Shown: piece by piece, positions 1 to 5,880 of the stretch
How positions within the stretch are numbered: position 1 is the first letter of the stretch
How the letters are laid out: each line of letters opens with the position of its first letter
From: JAWXVD01 sp044425705
Lineage (GTDB): Bacteria; Bacillota; Clostridia; Lachnospirales; Lachnospiraceae
Assembly (NCBI GenBank): GCA_044425705.1
Contig: JAWXVD010000171.1
Span: forward strand, 1 to 5,893
Direction: 5' to 3'
DNA: 5,893 nt
Translations under genes and position numbers: made by a program
Notes under the pieces: model-generated
Seen by the model: the letters and a program-made list of their open reading frames with translations, nothing else
Told to the model about the DNA's origin: nothing
Database searches by the model: none

Positions 1-40
1 ATATTTTTAGGACAAATCGGTATCTGTAGGGTGAATATCT

Positions 41-62
41 AATTGTAAAAATTATTACAGTT
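41..62. repeat. Imperfect 22-bp inverted repeat just upstream of the first recombinase
   Basis: The arms AATTGTAA (41-48) and TTACAGTT (55-62) are inverted copies with 7 of 8 positions matching, around a 6-bp spacer that is A/T only. The right arm abuts the ribosome binding site of the first recombinase gene. A dyad here could be an operator controlling the recombinase operon. It could also be part of an attachment site, since attP-type sites of large serine integrases commonly lie next to the integrase gene and are imperfect dyads. In AT-rich DNA a dyad of this size can also arise by chance. Confidence 0.4.
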
Positions 63-67
63 AGGAG
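63..67 (+). promoter_or_regulatory. Ribosome binding site of the first recombinase
   Basis: AGGAG lies 8 bases before the ATG at 76, which is a good Shine-Dalgarno sequence and spacing and supports that start. I see no convincing -35/-10 pair in bases 1-62, so the operon promoter may lie further upstream, outside the window. Confidence 0.8.
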
Positions 68-75
68 CAGATACT

Positions 76-1680
76 ATGAATGAAAAAACATGGAAAGCAG
101 CTATTTATCTTCGTCTATCTAAAGATGATGGAACAAGCGGAGAAAGTAGCAGTATAAAAAATCAGAGAGAAATCATTAGAGATTTTCTATCTAAAAATAG
201 TGATATTAAAGTTGTGAGTGAAAGAATTGATGACGGCGTAAGTGGAGTAAGCTTTGACCGTCCTTCTTTTAATGCCATGATTGAAGATGTACGGGACAGA
301 GTGATTGACTGCGTTATAGTCAAGGATCTGTCCCGTTTTGGTCGTGATCATATTGATGCAGGAGATTATATTCAAAACATCTTTCCTTTTTTCAAGGTTA
401 GATTTATTGCAATTAATGATGGTATAGATACGAACAGCAACATGAAAAACTTTGACAATATAATGATACCCTTTAAAAATTTGATAAATGCCACATATTC
501 TAGAGATATTTCATTAAAATCAAGAAGTGCTTTAGAGATAAAGCGAAAACAAGGACAATATGTAGGTCCATTTGTAGCTTATGGTTATGTCAAATCTAAA
601 GAGAATAAAAATAAAATTATAATAGATGAAAATGTTGCTGATTATGTGCGAGAAATATTTAGGCTTAAATTAGCTGGAATGAGTGCAGATAAGATTGCAT
701 CATATTTGAATGACATGGGAATTTTATCGCCCTCAGAATACAAAAAATCTCGTGGTGATAGTTATTCGATTAATTTTGATACAGGTAGTAAACCCAAATG
801 GCATGCAAAAGCTGTAATTAGAATTTTAGAAAATCCATTATATATGGGAACTTTAGTACAAGGGAAAGTGGGGAAAGTTAATTATAAAATAAATAAGCGC
901 ACTAAACGCCCACAAGAAGAATGGATAGTTTTTGAGAATAGTCATGAGCCAATTATAGAAAAAGATACATTTGAAACAGTAAGAAGAATTATGTTATTAG
1001 ATACTAGAACACCACCAGAAAAAAATATTGTTCATAACTTTAGTGGGTTAATACATTGTGCAGATTGTGGATTTAGTATCAAGAGAAAAACGATTAATGG
1101 TAAGGCAGGGAAAAAATATATATACTACTCTTGCATTAATTGTAAAGCAAAAAACATAAAAGAAGAGCAGTTAAGTGAAACAATATTAGTGGCTTTAAGA
1201 GCACATATAGAAATATGGGTAAATGCTCAATCAATAGTAGAAAGTATGGAAGATGCTGAGTTTTCAAAAATAAGAGTACAGAAACTTATGAAACAGATCT
1301 CTTTTTTGGAAAGTGAAATCACCAATAAACAAAATTACAGACGATCATTATATGAAGCTTATGTAGATGGAAGAATAGAGGAAAAAGACTATGAACAATT
1401 TTTTCATGACTACACAGTAGAAGAAGATGTGATAAGAAGTAGAATAGAGAATATTAAAGATGAGATAAGATTGATTTCAAGTTGTTCAGATGCAAATACA
1501 CTTTATATTAATAGCTTTAAAAAATATCAAAATATAGAAAAACTCACTCGTTCAGTAGTGGTAGAATTGATAGAAGATATTAAAATCACTGCAAGTAATC
1601 AAATTAGTATTGTTTTCCGTTATCAAGACGAACTTGAGAAATTGATGATGGGAATTAAAAGTGAAAAGGTGGTGGTATAA
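76..1680 (+). CDS. Large serine recombinase 1 (recombinase family protein)
   Basis: A 534-residue site-specific DNA recombinase, expected to cut and rejoin DNA at attachment sites through a covalent 5'-phosphoserine intermediate. The N-terminal resolvase domain (about 5-150) carries Y11-L-R13-L-S15, with S15 the predicted nucleophile, then S26-I-K-N-Q30, D53-G-V-S-G and L85-S-R-F-G-R90 with the conserved arginines R87 and R90. The recombinase DNA-binding domain spans about 165-300. The zinc ribbon uses C328/C331 and C353/C356. A helical, probably coiled-coil region follows (about 395-465), then a C-terminal strand-rich tail. The length is normal for the TnpX/TndX-like branch. The ATG has AGGAG 8 bases upstream. 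It is the first gene of a three-recombinase operon and ends one base before the next start. Bases 231-360 are clearly more G+C-rich than their flanks. The class is certain; its target site and direction (integration or excision) cannot be told from sequence. Confidence 0.96.
   Translation: MNEKTWKAAIYLRLSKDDGTSGESSSIKNQREIIRDFLSKNSDIKVVSERIDDGVSGVSFDRPSFNAMIEDVRDRVIDCVIVKDLSRFGRDHIDAGDYIQNIFPFFKVRFIAINDGIDTNSNMKNFDNIMIPFKNLINATYSRDISLKSRSALEIKRKQGQYVGPFVAYGYVKSKENKNKIIIDENVADYVREIFRLKLAGMSADKIASYLNDMGILSPSEYKKSRGDSYSINFDTGSKPKWHAKAVIRILENPLYMGTLVQGKVGKVNYKINKRTKRPQEEWIVFENSHEPIIEKDTFETVRRIMLLDTRTPPEKNIVHNFSGLIHCADCGFSIKRKTINGKAGKKYIYYSCINCKAKNIKEEQLSETILVALRAHIEIWVNAQSIVESMEDAEFSKIRVQKLMKQISFLESEITNKQNYRRSLYEAYVDGRIEEKDYEQFFHDYTVEEDVIRSRIENIKDEIRLISSCSDANTLYINSFKKYQNIEKLTRSVVVELIEDIKITASNQISIVFRYQDELEKLMMGIKSEKVVV
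1665..1672 (+). promoter_or_regulatory. Ribosome binding site of the second recombinase, inside the end of the first gene
   Basis: AAAGGTGG lies 9 bases before the ATG at 1682 and overlaps the last codons of the preceding gene. It decides the start: an in-frame GTG at 1661 would lie upstream of and overlap this site, so the ATG at 1682 is preferred. The placement implies translational coupling to the upstream gene. Confidence 0.7.
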
Positions 1681-1681
1681 G

Positions 1682-3358
1682 ATGGCGAGAAAGAGTAGAA
1701 AAGGACTAATTACTACTAGTGAGCAAGTTGTAGAGAAAAAATATCGTGTTGCAGCATACGTTAGATTATCACTAGCAGATAATGGTAAACGTGGAGATAG
1801 TATAGAAATTCAAAAGTCTATTATTTTAGAATATATAGAAAATCATCCAGACCTAGAGCTGTCGTCTGTATATTGCGATAATGGTGCAACGGGTACAAAT
1901 TTTAATCGTAATGGATTTGAGAGTATGATGGAGGATATTAAAGCAAAAAAAATAGATTGTATTGTTGTAAAAGATTTATCAAGATTTGGTAGAGATTACA
2001 TAGAAACTGGAAATTACTTAGAGAAAGTATTTCCCTTTTTAGGGATACGATTTATCTCTGTTGCAGATAAATTTGATACATTTGATGCTGAAAAAAGTGA
2101 AGATGGATATATTATTCCATTAAAAAATTTAATACATGATATATATGCGAAGGATATTTCTAAAAAGGCAGGTATTACTCGAAAACTTCTTATTCAAAAA
2201 GGACAATATGTGGGAAGTATAGCACCATATGGATATAAATTTGCAGAAGGAGATAAACATAAACTTGTTATAGATGATGAGGTGGCACATATTGCAAAGC
2301 GAATTTTTGATATGAGAGCATCTGGTGTGAGTTTAATATCAATCGCCAAACAATTAGAAAGCGAGGGCATAACATCACCGAACCAATATCGTTATGAAAA
2401 AAAGATATTGAAACAAGAAAAATATAAGAATGCTAGTTGGACAACTTCGTTACTTAGCAATATGCTTAAAAATGAGATATATACGGGTAAAATGGTACAA
2501 GGAAAAACGAAACAAAGTCTTTACCACAGAGAGAAGCACCAACGAACAGAAAGAGATGAATATATTATTGTTCCAGGTACTCATGAACCGATTATAAGTG
2601 AAGAAACATTTGAAAAAGTAATAGAGCAACATATGATTAATGTAAAAAAGTTTGGAAATATACCTAAAAGAGAAACTACTCCACCTAATATCTTCAAAGG
2701 GTTGATTTTCTGTGGCGTTTGTGGATCTCCATTGTATGCTTCCTCTAGTTCTGTAACAACTAGCGTGCAGGAACATATATATCACTTTTATTATTGTAAA
2801 AATAAGTTAAGAGTAGTAGATAAGTGTTCTTTAAAACATATAAGTAGAGAGATGGTATTACAGGCAGTTATTGAAACAGTTAAAAAGCATATAGAGGAAA
2901 TAGTGTTAGCGAAACATAAGATTATAGATTCCAGAAGGAAGAATAGCGTTATAGCAAATCAAAATTTGATTAAAGCAGATATTAGAAACATTGAGGCTCA
3001 AATTTCTAATGCGAACAAATATAAAAAATCACTTTTGGAACAATATTTATCAAAAAAGGTAAATGAAACAACCTACTTAGAATTTATATCTTCTTATGAT
3101 TTAGATATCGAAAAACTTAATCAAGAGATTGTGAGATTACATCAATGCTTAATAGAAAGTGAAATGATTAGTAAAGCAAAATGGATTGATTCTTTTGAAC
3201 AATTTTCTATAGAAAGTGATATAACATTTGAATTGATACAATCTCTTATTTCCAGAATTATTGCATATGGTAATGATAAAATCGAAATCGAATTTAAGTA
3301 TTCTGATGAATTCCAAAATCTTTTGAGAAAGTCAAAGGAGTTGCATGATTATGAGTAA
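1682..3358 (+). CDS. Large serine recombinase 2 (recombinase family protein)
   Basis: A 558-residue large serine recombinase with the same architecture as its neighbours. The catalytic motif is Y26-V-R28-L-S30, with S30 the predicted nucleophile, then S40-I-E-I-Q44 and L99-S-R-F-G-R104 (R101, R104). The recombinase domain covers about 175-315, and zinc-ribbon cysteines are C344, C347, C372 and C382. A helical region (about 420-495) ends in a strand-rich tail (about 520-545). It has a basic N-terminal extension of about 20 residues before the first core strand, so its nucleophile sits at 30 rather than near 13-15. By eye it is closer to recombinase 1 than to recombinase 3: both share the IP-[F/L]-KNLI and KGQYVG blocks. 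It starts one base after the upstream stop and overlaps the downstream gene. The GTG at 1661 would add 7 residues but overlaps the ribosome binding site. All catalytic residues I can check are present, so it should be active. Confidence 0.95.
   Translation: MARKSRKGLITTSEQVVEKKYRVAAYVRLSLADNGKRGDSIEIQKSIILEYIENHPDLELSSVYCDNGATGTNFNRNGFESMMEDIKAKKIDCIVVKDLSRFGRDYIETGNYLEKVFPFLGIRFISVADKFDTFDAEKSEDGYIIPLKNLIHDIYAKDISKKAGITRKLLIQKGQYVGSIAPYGYKFAEGDKHKLVIDDEVAHIAKRIFDMRASGVSLISIAKQLESEGITSPNQYRYEKKILKQEKYKNASWTTSLLSNMLKNEIYTGKMVQGKTKQSLYHREKHQRTERDEYIIVPGTHEPIISEETFEKVIEQHMINVKKFGNIPKRETTPPNIFKGLIFCGVCGSPLYASSSSVTTSVQEHIYHFYYCKNKLRVVDKCSLKHISREMVLQAVIETVKKHIEEIVLAKHKIIDSRRKNSVIANQNLIKADIRNIEAQISNANKYKKSLLEQYLSKKVNETTYLEFISSYDLDIEKLNQEIVRLHQCLIESEMISKAKWIDSFEQFSIESDITFELIQSLISRIIAYGNDKIEIEFKYSDEFQNLLRKSKELHDYE
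3334..3340 (+). promoter_or_regulatory. Ribosome binding site of the third recombinase, inside the end of the second gene
   Basis: AAAGGAG lies within the final codons of recombinase 2. It is 4 bases from the ATG at 3345 and 10 bases from the in-frame ATG at 3351. Four bases is short and ten is slightly long for Firmicutes, so the spacing favours 3351 without settling it. Confidence 0.7.
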
Positions 3359-4928
3359 ATATAAGATAGGTATCTACCTTAGAATATCAGTAAAAGATAA
3401 AGAACAGGCTGATGAAAGCAATAGTATAAAGGTTCAAGGAGAAATTATTAATAAATTTATTGAACAGACAAGAGACTTAAAGGACAGTTCAGTGACAATT
3501 TATTGTGATGATGGATATTCTGGTACGAATTTTAATAGACCTCAAGTGAATCAATTACTTGATGATATAAGAGACGGACATGTTAATTGTGTCATAGTGA
3601 AAGACATCTCTCGATTCGGAAGAAATTATATTGAAGTTGGTAATTTTTTAGAAAAAATATTTCCGTTCATGGGAGTCAGATTTATCTCAATATCAGATGA
3701 TTATGATAGTATCAGACCTAATGATGTGGGTGGGCTTATGTCGGCATTTAGGAGTATTTTTGCAGAGGTATATTCACAAGAGTTATCAGGTAAAGTGAGA
3801 GTAGCTTTAGAACATTATATTAAGAATGGTATAGGAATTGTTGGTCCTGGTCCTTATGGTTATTATAAGAAAGCAGGAGATAAAACAAAGCTATATATCG
3901 ATGAGCCAGCAGCTGAAATTGTTCGATTAATATTTGATAAATATCTAGCGGGCGACAATCTAACACAAATAGCTGTCTATTTGAACAGTAATGGCATTCC
4001 CTCCCCAAGGGTATATGATATGCTAAATGGGAAATATGACGGAAAGTATGTTGGACAAAAATATGTTTGGAGAGCTGAGAGAATAAGGTCAATTTTACAA
4101 GATGAAAACTATATTGGAAACTTCTGTTATGGGAAAACACGTAAAGAGCGAGTGAATGTTAAGTATTGCAAGCGTACTCCCAAGGATGAATGGATTATAA
4201 TGCAGGATAGCCATGAAGCTATTATTTCAAAAGAAAATTTTGAACGTGTAGCGGCAAAATTAAAACTCAGAGGAAGCAGGGAAACAAAGTGTCGCTTATC
4301 TGAGCATTATGTGGCACCACCAAGAGTTAATATTATTGCTAAACTGTTAAGATGTGGGATTTGTGATCATAAAATGTATTATCATCCCAAACGTAATAAT
4401 TCATATGTTGATTGCCGAATAGGAAGGTTGGATAAAAATTATGCTTGCCATAACACAAGAATAGAACTTGAAAAAATAAGAGCTGTATTAGTTGAAGTGG
4501 TGGAAAAACATATTGATACCATAGTAAATAAAAAAACTGTGCTAAATCATACATCAAATAAAGTTAAGCTGAAAAATTTATTTATTAAGAAAGAAAAATT
4601 ATCAAGAGATAATGATAAATGGGTGAAACGATTAAAAGAGTTATTTCAAAATCATTTTGATAAAATAATTGATGATGCAGTCTTTGAACAACAACATTGT
4701 GTAATTGTAACTGAACGTAATAAAACAGAGTTGGCATTAGAGGATGTAAATAAAAAGATCAAAATACTTGAAGAGCAAATCAAATTTGAAAAATCGTTTA
4801 TGTTAAATTATGAAAACATTACCGATGTAACTGAAATCACAGATGAGTTACTGGTAGAACTCATTGAAGAAGTTATTGTATATGATAACGATACTTTGGA
4901 GGTTAAATGGAAGTTTAAAGAAGAGTAA
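3351..4928 (+). CDS. Large serine recombinase 3 (recombinase family protein)
   Basis: A 525-residue large serine recombinase (527 if translation starts at the ATG at 3345). The catalytic motif is Y9-L-R11-I-S13, with S13 the predicted nucleophile, followed by S25-I-K-V-Q29, D54-G-Y-S-G, R63-P and I86-S-R-F-G-R91 (R88, R91). The recombinase domain lies at about 165-300, and zinc-ribbon cysteines are C335, C338, C355 and C366. A lysine- and glutamate-rich coiled-coil region (about 400-482) precedes the C-terminal tail. It is the most diverged of the three: its stretch at about 126-150 (GGLMSAFRS...SGKVR) differs from the KNLI...DIS segment shared by recombinases 1 and 2. The start overlaps the second gene by 8 bases, which indicates coupling. 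It is the last gene of the operon. Its final codons are repeated just past the stop, and a strong terminator begins 25 bases after the stop. It appears intact; its specific role relative to the other two is unknown. Confidence 0.95.
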   Translation: MSKYKIGIYLRISVKDKEQADESNSIKVQGEIINKFIEQTRDLKDSSVTIYCDDGYSGTNFNRPQVNQLLDDIRDGHVNCVIVKDISRFGRNYIEVGNFLEKIFPFMGVRFISISDDYDSIRPNDVGGLMSAFRSIFAEVYSQELSGKVRVALEHYIKNGIGIVGPGPYGYYKKAGDKTKLYIDEPAAEIVRLIFDKYLAGDNLTQIAVYLNSNGIPSPRVYDMLNGKYDGKYVGQKYVWRAERIRSILQDENYIGNFCYGKTRKERVNVKYCKRTPKDEWIIMQDSHEAIISKENFERVAAKLKLRGSRETKCRLSEHYVAPPRVNIIAKLLRCGICDHKMYYHPKRNNSYVDCRIGRLDKNYACHNTRIELEKIRAVLVEVVEKHIDTIVNKKTVLNHTSNKVKLKNLFIKKEKLSRDNDKWVKRLKELFQNHFDKIIDDAVFEQQHCVIVTERNKTELALEDVNKKIKILEEQIKFEKSFMLNYENITDVTEITDELLVELIEEVIVYDNDTLEVKWKFKEE

Positions 4929-4955
4929 TTGATATACAATTTTAAAGAAGAATAA
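4914..4955 (+). repeat. Short direct repeat spanning the stop codon of recombinase 3
   Basis: The 15-mer TTTAAAGAAGAGTAA (4914-4928), which encodes the last residues F-K-E-E and the stop, recurs as TTTAAAGAAGAATAA at 4941-4955 with one mismatch. The offset is 27 bases, exactly nine codons, so the second copy is in the same frame and also ends in a stop. It reads as a small in-frame duplication of the gene end; readthrough of the first stop would add only about eight further residues. Confidence 0.7.
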
Positions 4956-4998
4956 AAGCCGATAAACTGCTTGTTTGACAGTAGTTTATCGGCTTTTT
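4954..4998 (+). terminator. Strong intrinsic terminator of the recombinase operon
   Basis: A perfect 15-bp stem (4954-4968 with 4983-4997) is extended inward by a G-U, a C-G and a T-A pair, leaving a loop of about 8 bases. The right arm ends in a run of five T (4994-4998). It begins 25 bases after the stop of recombinase 3, so transcription of the recombinase operon should end here. The A-rich left flank gives TTTTATT on the opposite strand, so it may also work in reverse. Confidence 0.93.
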
Positions 4999-5014
4999 CT
5001 TGCGTGTTAAGAGA

Positions 5015-5043
5015 TAGACTTGCTTATCGAATGGTGGTATAAT
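5015..5043 (+). promoter_or_regulatory. Promoter of the downstream gene (extended -10)
   Basis: A perfect TATAAT (5038-5043) is preceded by TG at 5035-5036, giving the full extended -10 element TGnTATAAT. A weak -35 match, TAGACT (5015-5020), lies 17 bases upstream; extended -10 promoters often tolerate a poor -35. It lies after the recombinase terminator and 36 bases before the ATG at 5080, giving a short leader of roughly 30 bases. It resembles a housekeeping sigma-A promoter, so the gene is probably transcribed on its own. Confidence 0.8.
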
Positions 5044-5064
5044 AAATATCAAACTAAAGTGAGT

Positions 5065-5070
5065 AAGGAG
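5065..5070 (+). promoter_or_regulatory. Ribosome binding site of the 193-residue gene
   Basis: AAGGAG lies 9 bases before the ATG at 5080 and fixes that start. The reading frame is open back to a TTG at 5020, but that codon lies upstream of the -10 element and so before the expected transcription start. Confidence 0.85.
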
Positions 5071-5079
5071 AAAATAAGT

Positions 5080-5661
5080 ATGGGACTTATGGTATATTCT
5101 TTGGATAATATTCCTACCGAAGCACAGCGAGATTATTTTGTATATCTTTTAGACTATGGGTGGGACGAACCTATAAGCAATATTTTAAATAGAAATTATA
5201 ATGAAATGGCAAAAATTGCTGCTGAAAACAAAGCAGTAGTTATTAAGGGAACAGTTGCAGAGCATTTTCAAGATGAAGTATTGTCTTGGCATCATATAAA
5301 TGGAGAAACAACTGATGATTTACTACCAGCACTGTTAATTACTAACAAGCACCCATACTATTTCAAACAATCTGACAATACGTTTCACTACAAATCAGAT
5401 GAAAAGTTTAGCACTCATAGGAGTGGTGATATGAAAATGATACTTATTCCATTTAAGCAATCCTGCACCGATGATACGGATGTAATTCGCATTGTTCAAT
5501 CTGTGTTTAATGATATTACGCAAGGTAAAGATTTAGCTAATTTTACGGTGTTAAAGAAGCAGAAAAAAGCAGTTGGACAAACAATAGTGGATTCCCTCAT
5601 ATTGCAACCTACCATTGGTGGGATAGGAGTTGACTTGAAACGATTTTTTAGAAAAGATTAA
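5080..5661 (+). CDS. Uncharacterised 193-residue soluble protein, possible cargo gene
   Basis: I do not recognise this family and assign no function. The start follows AAGGAG by 9 bases. There is no signal peptide or membrane segment, so it should be cytoplasmic. The N-terminal part (about 15-80) contains a DYFVYLLDYGW stretch, a helix-like segment (31-50), an AVVIKG strand and an LSWHHING motif at 68-75 with adjacent histidines H71 and H72. The middle has a LPALLITNKHP strand (82-92). The C-terminal half has a MKMILIPF strand (118-125), an amphipathic helix-like segment (131-148), and a glycine-rich end (ILQPTIGGIGVDLKRFF, 174-190). This alternating strand/helix pattern suggests a compact alpha/beta fold. 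It has its own promoter and terminator and is separated from the recombinase operon, which fits accessory cargo such as defence or stress functions. A recombination accessory factor is a less likely alternative, because it is larger and less basic than usual directionality factors. It is almost certainly a real gene. Confidence 0.88.
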   Translation: MGLMVYSLDNIPTEAQRDYFVYLLDYGWDEPISNILNRNYNEMAKIAAENKAVVIKGTVAEHFQDEVLSWHHINGETTDDLLPALLITNKHPYYFKQSDNTFHYKSDEKFSTHRSGDMKMILIPFKQSCTDDTDVIRIVQSVFNDITQGKDLANFTVLKKQKKAVGQTIVDSLILQPTIGGIGVDLKRFFRKD

Positions 5662-5705
5662 ATCAAGTGGATATAAAATAGAAAAAAGAATTATTGTTTA
5701 TAATT

Positions 5706-5751
5706 AGAAACAAGGCATAGTAGCTGATGAGGCTATTGTGCCTTGTTTTTT
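5706..5751 (+). terminator. Intrinsic terminator after the 193-residue gene
   Basis: The 10-bp perfect arms AAACAAGGCA (5708-5717) and TGCCTTGTTT (5739-5748) continue inward as eight further pairs, including G-U pairs, to a GATGA loop at 5726-5730. The right arm ends in six T (5746-5751). It lies about 45 bases after the stop at 5661 and closes the single-gene unit. Confidence 0.92.
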
Positions 5752-5765
5752 ACCAATACTTATAT

Positions 5766-5779
5766 TTCCTGAATAGGAA
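5766..5779. repeat. Small inverted repeat TTCCT-GAAT-AGGAA
   Basis: A perfect 5-bp dyad with a 4-base spacer lies 10 bases upstream of a TATAAT hexamer (5790-5795), where a repressor could overlap a -35 region. The hexamer TTCCTG (5766-5771), 18 bases before the TATAAT, is only a weak -35 match. It is short enough to be chance. Confidence 0.3.
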
Positions 5780-5854
5780 GTAGATTTTGTATAATTAACA
5801 AACAGATGAATTGAGTAAGTCAGTATATCTAAGTTTTCTGATGATTTTGAAGTT

Positions 5855-5880
5855 GTTAGAAGAAATTTTTTTGTTCTTAC
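5855..5880. repeat. Imperfect inverted repeat directly before a TTGACA hexamer
   Basis: The arms GTTAGAAGAAA (5855-5865) and TTTGTTCTTAC (5870-5880) match as inverted copies at 9 of 11 positions around a TTTT spacer. The dyad ends exactly where a consensus -35 hexamer TTGACA (5881-5886) begins. It could be an operator or activator site for a gene beyond the right edge, or half of a recombination site. Confidence 0.35.

Larger units (their letters stand above)
41..4998 (+). mobile_element. Recombination module of an integrative element (three serine recombinases); outer ends not visible
   Basis: Three adjacent large serine recombinase genes read as one transcription unit, from a dyad-containing leader to a strong terminator. 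Large serine recombinases catalyse site-specific integration and excision of phages, integrative conjugative or mobilisable elements, and SCC-type islands; carrying several in tandem is typical of islands in Firmicutes. No relaxase, transfer, replication or excisionase gene and no confirmed attachment site lie in the window. The type of element, its insertion site and its ends are therefore unknown. The coordinates given are those of the recombinase operon, not of the element. Confidence 0.7.

Noticed and set aside
1..42. Open frame from base 1 to a TAA at 40-42, possible tail of an upstream gene
   Set aside because: Only 13 codons are visible with no recognisable motif, and another frame is also open over 27 bases, so a coding call cannot be supported.
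1661..1681. GTG at 1661 as the start of recombinase 2
   Set aside because: It overlaps the Shine-Dalgarno sequence that serves the ATG at 1682, and the added residues are not part of the recombinase core.
187..4557. Reverse-strand open frames within the recombinase genes (187-375, 2450-2785, 3820-4140, 4339-4557)
   Set aside because: All lie entirely inside well-supported + strand recombinase genes, encode low-complexity aromatic- and histidine-rich sequences typical of the antisense of AT-rich coding DNA, and show no protein-family features.
4975..4980. Perfect TTGACA as a -35 element
   Set aside because: It lies in the loop of the recombinase terminator, and no -10-like hexamer occurs 16-18 bases downstream.
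1670..5042. Identical 11-mer TGGTGGTATAA at 1670-1680 and 5032-5042
   Set aside because: The first copy is the coupled ribosome binding site and stop of recombinase 1, the second an extended -10 promoter. Matching does not extend beyond 11 bases, so chance similarity is the simplest reading.
5020..5079. TTG at 5020 as the start of the last gene, adding 20 residues
   Set aside because: This codon lies upstream of the extended -10 element and so before the expected transcription start, and it lacks a ribosome binding site. The ATG at 5080 has AAGGAG at proper spacing.
35..5832. ATATCTAA at 35-42 and 5825-5832 as attachment-site direct repeats flanking an element
   Set aside because: Eight A/T-rich bases matching twice in 5.9 kb is expected by chance, and the flanking bases do not extend the match.
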